DNA of 64,000 nt from Streptomyces sp. QL37 (GTDB lineage: Bacteria > Actinomycetota > Actinomycetes > Streptomycetales > Streptomycetaceae), in NCBI RefSeq assembly GCF_002941025.1, contig NZ_PTJS01000001.1:2728001-2792000 (forward strand), read 5' to 3'. Below are positions 59,161 through 64,000 of this stretch, piece after piece (position 1 is the stretch's first letter; each line of letters opens with the position of its first letter). Both the position numbers and the translations under genes were made by a program. The notes under the pieces were generated by a model. That model saw nothing but the letters and a program-made list of their open reading frames with translations, ran no database searches and was not told the DNA's origin.

Positions 59161-59408
59161 GGTGCGAAGTGTGGCACGGACGGGGCGGGGTAATCGTCAG
59201 CGGGGTCGGGACCCACCGGGCTTTCCACGGCTCCGGTTCACACCGGGGCTGTGCGCAAGGCCACACGGGCAACGATCGGGTCAAGGAAACGGACTGGGGG
59301 GTTCCGATTTCGGTGCCGGTCGGGCTTGAATGCGTGGCCTTGCCTTCGCACCACCCCCGCCGAAGGCAACACCGACACACGTGATCAGAAAACGTAAGGA
59401 TTCGATCC

Positions 59409-60854
59409 ATGACGTCGCAGACGACTCTGGCTGGACCGGGCCAACAGCCCGGCGAGCCGGGTAAGCCGGATTCCCCGGACGGGCTCCAGGCCGGTCTCAA
59501 GAACCGTCATCTCTCGATGATCGCCATCGGCGGCGTGATCGGAGCAGGCCTCTTCGTCGGCTCCGGAGCCGGCATCGCCGCCGCCGGGCCGGCCATTCTC
59601 CTGTCGTACGCGCTGGTCGGCCTGATGGTCGTCTTCGTCATGCGGATGCTCGGCGAGATGGCCGTCGCCCGGCCGAGCTCCGGCTCCTTCTCCGCCTACG
59701 CGGACCAGGCCCTGGGCCGCTGGGCCGGCTTCTCCATCGGCTGGCTGTACTGGTTCTTCTGGGTCGTGGTGCTCGCCGTCGAGGCCACGGCGGGTGCCAA
59801 GATCCTGGAGAGCTGGGTCCCCGGCGTACCGCAGTGGGCGTGGGCCCTGATCGTCATGGTGGTGCTGACGGCGACCAACCTGGTCTCCGTCGGCTCGTAC
59901 GGCGAGTTCGAGTTCTGGTTCGCCGGGATCAAGGTCGTGGCGATCGGCGCGTTCGTCGTCGTCGGTCTGCTCGCCGTCTTCGGCATCCTGCCGGGCTCGG
60001 ACGACGCGGGGTCGGGCCTCTCCCACCTCACGGACACCGGCGGGTTCTTCCCCGAGGGGCCGGGGGCCATCCTCACGGGTGTGCTGATGGTCGTCTTCTC
60101 CTTCATGGGCAGCGAGATCGTGACGCTGGCGGCCGGTGAGTCCGAGGACCCGCGGCGCGCCGTCTCCAAGGCCACCAACAGCGTGATCTGGCGTATCGCC
60201 ATCTTCTACCTGGGCTCGATCTTCGTCGTCCTCACCCTGCTGCCGTGGAACGACCCCTCGATCGTCGAGGACGGTTCGTACGTCGCGGCGCTGAACGCCA
60301 TCGGCATCCCGCACGCCGGCCAGGTCATGGACGTCATCGTGCTGACCGCCGTGCTGTCCTGTCTCAACTCCGGCCTCTACACGGCCTCGCGCATGGCCTT
60401 CTCGCTGGGGCAGCGGGGGGACGCGCCCAAGGCGTTCTCCCGGGTCAACAAGCGGGGTGTGCCGCAGGCGGCGATCCTGTCGTCCGTGGTGTTCGGCTTC
60501 GTCGCCGTGTTCTTCAACTACCAGTGGCCCGACACGGTGTTCGCGTTCCTGCTGAACTCCTCCGGCGCGGTCGCCCTGTTCGTGTGGCTGGTGATCTGCT
60601 TCACCCAGCTCCGGATGCGCGGCATCATCCTGCGCGAGTCGCCCGAGAAGCTCGTCGTACGGATGTGGCTCTTCCCGTATCTGACCTGGGCGACCATCGC
60701 GATGATCTCCTTCGTCCTCGTCTACATGCTGACGGACGACGCCGGGCGCGAGCAGGTGCTGCTCTCGCTGCTGGTCGCGGCCCTGGTCGTGGGGATCTCG
60801 CTGGTGCGCGACGCCCGCAGCCGGAAGGCGAAGGCGGCGGCGCCGGTCGAGTGA
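59409..60854 (+). CDS. Amino acid permease (APC superfamily)
   Basis: 481 residues, 12 predicted membrane segments. GLKNRHLSMIAIGGVIGAGLFVGSGAGIAAAGP is the substrate-binding start of the amino acid transporter family, and MRMLGEMAVARPSSGSFSAYA follows. GSEIVTLAAGESEDPRRAV is the intracellular loop signature. It most resembles the GABA/aromatic amino acid permease group. It is closely similar to the gene at 63096. It precedes an FAD oxidoreductase, with a hairpin between them. Confidence 0.93.
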   Translation: MTSQTTLAGPGQQPGEPGKPDSPDGLQAGLKNRHLSMIAIGGVIGAGLFVGSGAGIAAAGPAILLSYALVGLMVVFVMRMLGEMAVARPSSGSFSAYADQALGRWAGFSIGWLYWFFWVVVLAVEATAGAKILESWVPGVPQWAWALIVMVVLTATNLVSVGSYGEFEFWFAGIKVVAIGAFVVVGLLAVFGILPGSDDAGSGLSHLTDTGGFFPEGPGAILTGVLMVVFSFMGSEIVTLAAGESEDPRRAVSKATNSVIWRIAIFYLGSIFVVLTLLPWNDPSIVEDGSYVAALNAIGIPHAGQVMDVIVLTAVLSCLNSGLYTASRMAFSLGQRGDAPKAFSRVNKRGVPQAAILSSVVFGFVAVFFNYQWPDTVFAFLLNSSGAVALFVWLVICFTQLRMRGIILRESPEKLVVRMWLFPYLTWATIAMISFVLVYMLTDDAGREQVLLSLLVAALVVGISLVRDARSRKAKAAAPVE

Positions 60855-60863
60855 TCGGTACGC

Positions 60864-60888
60864 ATACCTGACGGCGACTGTCAGGTAT
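60864..60888. promoter_or_regulatory. Inverted repeat between permease and FAD oxidoreductase
   Basis: ATACCTGAC (60864-60872) is repeated inverted at 60880-60888 with a seven-base spacer, 10 bases after the permease stop. It may be a weak terminator or a regulator binding site for the next gene. Confidence 0.5.
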
Positions 60889-60945
60889 ACCCGGAAGGCT
60901 CTCCCTCGCCCCGCGATCCCCGCGAGCGAACGGAGAGCCTTCGTC

Positions 60946-62232
60946 ATGACCGCCACCCCCGCGATCGAGAGTTTCCAGACCGCCTTCGCCATCCGCCCCG
61001 ACCTCCTGGTGGAGGCTGCGGACGCCGCCGACGTCCTGGCCGCGGTGCGCGACGCAGCCGCACGCGGTCTGCCCGTCGCCGTCCACGCGACCGGGCACGG
61101 ACTGCCGGGCCCGGTGGAGGGCGGAGTGCTGATCGGCACCCGCCGGATGAACACCGTGGACATCGACCCGGAGCACCGCGCGGCCCGCGTCGGCGCGGGC
61201 GCGACCTGGGGCGAGGTCATCGCGGCCGCGGTCCCGCACGGGCTCGCCCCGCTGAACGGCTCCGCGCCCGGGGTGGGCGCCGTCTCGTACACCCTGGGCG
61301 GCGGGCTGTCCATCCTGGCCCGGGAGTTCGGCTACGCCGCCGACCATGTCCGCTCACTGGACGTGGTGACCGCCGACGGTGTCCTGCGCCATGTCACCCC
61401 GGACGGTGAGCCCGAGCTCTTCTGGGGGCTGCGGGGCGGCGGGCACCGGCTGGGTGTCGTGACGGGGCTGGAGATCGGTCTGGTGGCCGTCGAGCGGCTG
61501 TACGGCGGCTCCCTGGCCTTCGACGGGGACGCCGCCCCGGAGGTGCTGCGGCGCTATCTGGAGTGGACCCGGACCGTGCCGGACACCTGCACCTCCTCGG
61601 TCGCGGCGATGCGCTACCCCGACATGGAGCAGCTGCCGGAACCCCTGCGGGGGCGGTACGTGGTCTCGGTACGGGTCGCGTACACCGGCACGGCGGCCGA
61701 CGGCGAGGCCCTGGTGGCGCCGCTGCGGGCGATCGGGCCGGCGCTCTCCGACTCGCTGCGGGAGATGCCGTACACCGAGAGCCACACCATCCACAGCGAT
61801 CCGCCCTTCCCGCACGCGTACCACGGCGAGGGCCTGATGCTCCGCGACCTGGACGCCGGGGCCGCGGCGCGGGTGCTGGAGCTGACGGGGCCGAAGGCCC
61901 CGATGATGACGGTGGTCCAGCTCAACCACCTGGGCGGCGCCCTGGCCGAGCGGCCCGCCCGGGACAGCGCGGTGCCCCACCGGGACGCGGGCTTCCTGCT
62001 GCGGCTGCTGTCACCGCTGGACGGTACGGACCTGGAGGCGGTACGGGCGCTGTACGCGCGGGTGGCCGGGGAGACCGCGCCGTACGCCCTGGGCCGTGCG
62101 CTGAGCTTCGCCTTCGGCGGCGGGGACCGCGCGGAGACGTACCAGGACGTCCACGAGCCCCGGACACGCGAGAGGCTCGCCGGTCTGGTGTCGCGATACG
62201 ACCCGGCGAGCCTCTTCGGTGGTGCGTACTAG
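60946..62232 (+). CDS. FAD-binding (PCMH/BBE-type) oxidoreductase
   Basis: 428 residues. VAVHATGHGLPG holds the His that usually binds FAD covalently. PGVGAVSYTLGGGLSILAREFGY is the second FAD contact; the Cys that gives bicovalent attachment is replaced by Ala/Gly, so linkage should be single or absent. ELFWGLRGGGHRLGVVTGLE follows, and the end RYDPASLFGGAY is the BBE C-terminal motif. Substrate unknown. Confidence 0.9.
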   Translation: MTATPAIESFQTAFAIRPDLLVEAADAADVLAAVRDAAARGLPVAVHATGHGLPGPVEGGVLIGTRRMNTVDIDPEHRAARVGAGATWGEVIAAAVPHGLAPLNGSAPGVGAVSYTLGGGLSILAREFGYAADHVRSLDVVTADGVLRHVTPDGEPELFWGLRGGGHRLGVVTGLEIGLVAVERLYGGSLAFDGDAAPEVLRRYLEWTRTVPDTCTSSVAAMRYPDMEQLPEPLRGRYVVSVRVAYTGTAADGEALVAPLRAIGPALSDSLREMPYTESHTIHSDPPFPHAYHGEGLMLRDLDAGAAARVLELTGPKAPMMTVVQLNHLGGALAERPARDSAVPHRDAGFLLRLLSPLDGTDLEAVRALYARVAGETAPYALGRALSFAFGGGDRAETYQDVHEPRTRERLAGLVSRYDPASLFGGAY

Positions 62233-62244
62233 AACCGTTTCGGC

Positions 62245-62838
62245 TCAGCCGCGGCGCCCGATGAGCTTCCATGAGGCGGGCAGCGCGCCCATGGCCAGCG
62301 CGGCCTTGAGCGCGTCGCCGACCAGGAACGGCACGAGGCCGGCCGCGACCGCGGCGCTCATCGACATGTCGGTGGAGAGCGCCAGGTAGGGGACGCCGAC
62401 CGCGTAGATGATCAGGGAACCGGCCGCCATGGTGCCCGCGGTGCGCAGGACGGAACGGTCACCGCCCCGGCGGGCCAGGCCGCCGACGACCGTGGCGGCG
62501 AGCAGCATGCCGAGGACGTAGCCGAACGACGCGCCGCCCGGTCCCGAGGTGCCCTCGGAGAACCACGGCATGCCGGCCATGCCCACGACCGCGTACAGGG
62601 CGAGGGAGAGGAAGCCGCGGCGGGCGCCGAGCGCGGTGCCGATGAGCAGTGCGGCGAAGGTCTGGCCGGTGACGGGGACCGGGGAGCCGGGGACGGGCAC
62701 GGCGATCTGGGCCGCGATGCCGGTGAGGGCGGCGCCGCCGACGACCAGCGCCGTGTCCACGGCGTAGCGGTGCCGGGCTGCGGGCAGCAGGTCGGCGAGG
62801 ACCGCTCCGGAACGGACGGGGGCGGCAGCAGTGCTCAT
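62245..62838 (-). CDS. bioY: Biotin transporter BioY
   Basis: 197 residues from the ATG at 62838, six predicted helices. PGSPVPVTGQTFAALLIGTALGARRGFLSLALY is the diagnostic BioY segment, with GPGGASFGYVLGMLLAA the second. BioY is the substrate-binding component of ECF biotin uptake; no bioM/bioN partner is visible nearby. In the spacer upstream GTTAGYCG-like sequences occur twice (near 62884 and 62941), possible regulator half-sites. Confidence 0.92.
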   Translation of the reverse strand: MSTAAAPVRSGAVLADLLPAARHRYAVDTALVVGGAALTGIAAQIAVPVPGSPVPVTGQTFAALLIGTALGARRGFLSLALYAVVGMAGMPWFSEGTSGPGGASFGYVLGMLLAATVVGGLARRGGDRSVLRTAGTMAAGSLIIYAVGVPYLALSTDMSMSAAVAAGLVPFLVGDALKAALAMGALPASWKLIGRRG

Positions 62839-63095
62839 CGGGACTCCGCGGGTGAGGTCGGCAGGCAGGACTGGAGCCGACGTTAGCCGACGGCACATCC
62901 CTGGATCACCATCAGCCGCCCACAAAGCGGTGGTTGAGGGGTTAGTCGGGTTCAGACAAAGAGCGTCACGCAATGACCCCTCGGCGTGATGCTGGTCACG
63001 GAGGTGGGGGTGTGCCCGGGCTTCCGTTCGGGAAGGGGGGCCGTCCCGTGAGACTGTAGGTTCCCCATAAATGATCCGAGAGTGATCCGCAGCTC

Positions 63096-64000
63096 ATGCA
63101 CGACGCGCCCCCCACGCAGCCCCCGGTACGGTCCGAGCCCCTGGCCCACGGCCTGAAGCAACGGCATCTGACGATGCTCGGTCTCGGCGGGGTGATCGGC
63201 GCCGGTCTCTTCGTCGGGTCGGGCGCCGGGATCGCGGTCGCCGGGCCCGCCGTCGTCGTCTCCTACCTGATCGCGGGCGTGCTCGCGATGCTGGTGATGC
63301 GGATGCTCGGCGAGATGTCGGCCGCGATGCCCGCGTCGGGTTCCTTCTCCGTCCACGCGGAGCGCGCGCTGGGCCGCTGGGCCGGCTTCAGTGTGGGCTG
63401 GCTCTACTGGTTCATGCTCGTGGTGGTGCTCGCCGTGGAGGCGACGGCGGCCGCGCAGATCGCCCATGCCTGGGTGCCCGCCGTGGACCAGTGGCTCTGG
63501 GTGCTGCTGTTCATGCTGGTGTTCACCGTGGCCAACCTGACGGCCGTGAAGAACTTCGGCGAGTTCGAGTTCTGGTTCGCCGCACTGAAGGTGGCCGCGA
63601 TCGTGGCCTTCCTGGTCCTCGGCCTGCTGGCCGTCTTCGGCGTCCTCCCGGACACGGACCCGGTGGGCCTGACCAACCTGACCGGCCGGGGCGGCTTCCT
63701 GCCGAACGGCTGGGACGGCGTCGTCTCCGGTGTGCTGACGGTGGTGTTCGCCTTCGGCGGCCTGGAGGTCGTGACGATCGCGGCGGCCGAGACCGACGAT
63801 CCGGCGCGCGCCGTGGGGCGTGCGGTGCGCAGCGCGGTGGTGCGCATCCTCTTCTTCTACGTCGGCTCGATGCTGGTGATCGTGGCGGTGCTGCCGTGGA
63901 CCGCGCAGCAGGCCGGGCTCAGCCCGTATGTGAAGGTCCTGGACTCCATCGGGGTGCCGTCGGCCGGGCAGATCATGAACATCGTGGTGTTCGTGGCGCT
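63096..64000 (+). CDS. Amino acid permease, partial (runs off the right edge)
   Basis: At least 301 residues from the ATG at 63096. GLKQRHLTMLGLGGVIGAGLFVGSGAGIAVAGP, MRMLGEMSAAMPASGSFSVHA and LEVVTIAAAETDDPARAV repeat the motifs of the permease at 59409 almost one for one. The C-terminus lies outside the window. The Shine-Dalgarno is weak. It is divergent from bioY. Confidence 0.92.
   Translation, partial: MHDAPPTQPPVRSEPLAHGLKQRHLTMLGLGGVIGAGLFVGSGAGIAVAGPAVVVSYLIAGVLAMLVMRMLGEMSAAMPASGSFSVHAERALGRWAGFSVGWLYWFMLVVVLAVEATAAAQIAHAWVPAVDQWLWVLLFMLVFTVANLTAVKNFGEFEFWFAALKVAAIVAFLVLGLLAVFGVLPDTDPVGLTNLTGRGGFLPNGWDGVVSGVLTVVFAFGGLEVVTIAAAETDDPARAVGRAVRSAVVRILFFYVGSMLVIVAVLPWTAQQAGLSPYVKVLDSIGVPSAGQIMNIVVFVA

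Overview
The window is a stretch of Streptomyces chromosome. The DNA is very GC-rich. It carries the actinomycete gene block mreBCD-mrdA-rodA / ndk-folC-valS / clpX-clpP2-clpP1-tig, an RNase E of the actinobacterial type with long low-complexity arms, and an actinomycete integrative and conjugative element (AICE) with RepSA, TraB and Spd-type genes. No sequence search was possible, so all names come from recognising motifs, lengths and gene order.

Positions 1-8802 hold cell-envelope glycopolymer genes, all on the minus strand: a partial methyltransferase, a tightly overlapping rfbA-rfbB-rfbD set for dTDP-rhamnose, a family 2 glycosyltransferase, a membrane-anchored TagF-like polyol-phosphate transferase, and a fused cytidylyltransferase/short-chain dehydrogenase predicted to make CDP-ribitol. 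Together they look like a wall teichoic-acid type module. Positions 9102-15907 are obg, rpmA, rplU and rne. Positions 16137-22893 hold a split pair of radical-SAM-associated proteins (TIGR03960 and TIGR03936/DUF2344 types), an internally repetitive membrane protein, a secreted protein and a CYTH-CHAD protein. Positions 22974-34694 are the mre cell-wall cluster followed by ndk, a DUF4233 gene, folC and valS. Positions 35910-40404 are clpX, clpP2, clpP1 and tig, with a ClgR-type operator ahead of clpP1.

A 10-kb AICE (40838-50869) is inserted in the 3' part of a tRNA-Gly(TCC) gene and is bounded by a perfect 45-bp direct repeat. Its order from the left is integrase, excisionase, RepSA-type initiator, a small C5-cytosine methyltransferase, several very small transfer-associated proteins, SpdB, an FtsK-like TraB, a regulatory protein, then a divergent GntR regulator overlapping a HAD hydrolase. 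The right arm (49917-50824) has almost no coding sequence but contains a 152-bp near-palindrome and further hairpins. Short direct repeats shared by both ends look like integrase arm sites.

Positions 50927-64000 are ordinary core genes: DUF1330, a small membrane protein, an acyltransferase with an apparent leaderless promoter, an HD hydrolase, a cation/proton antiporter, a SpoIIE-type phosphatase, an Eis-like acetyltransferase, a Nei-type glycosylase, rpiB, an amino acid permease, an FAD oxidoreductase, bioY and the start of a second, closely similar permease. Many genes are followed by perfect-stem hairpins, which let the transcription units be drawn with some confidence.
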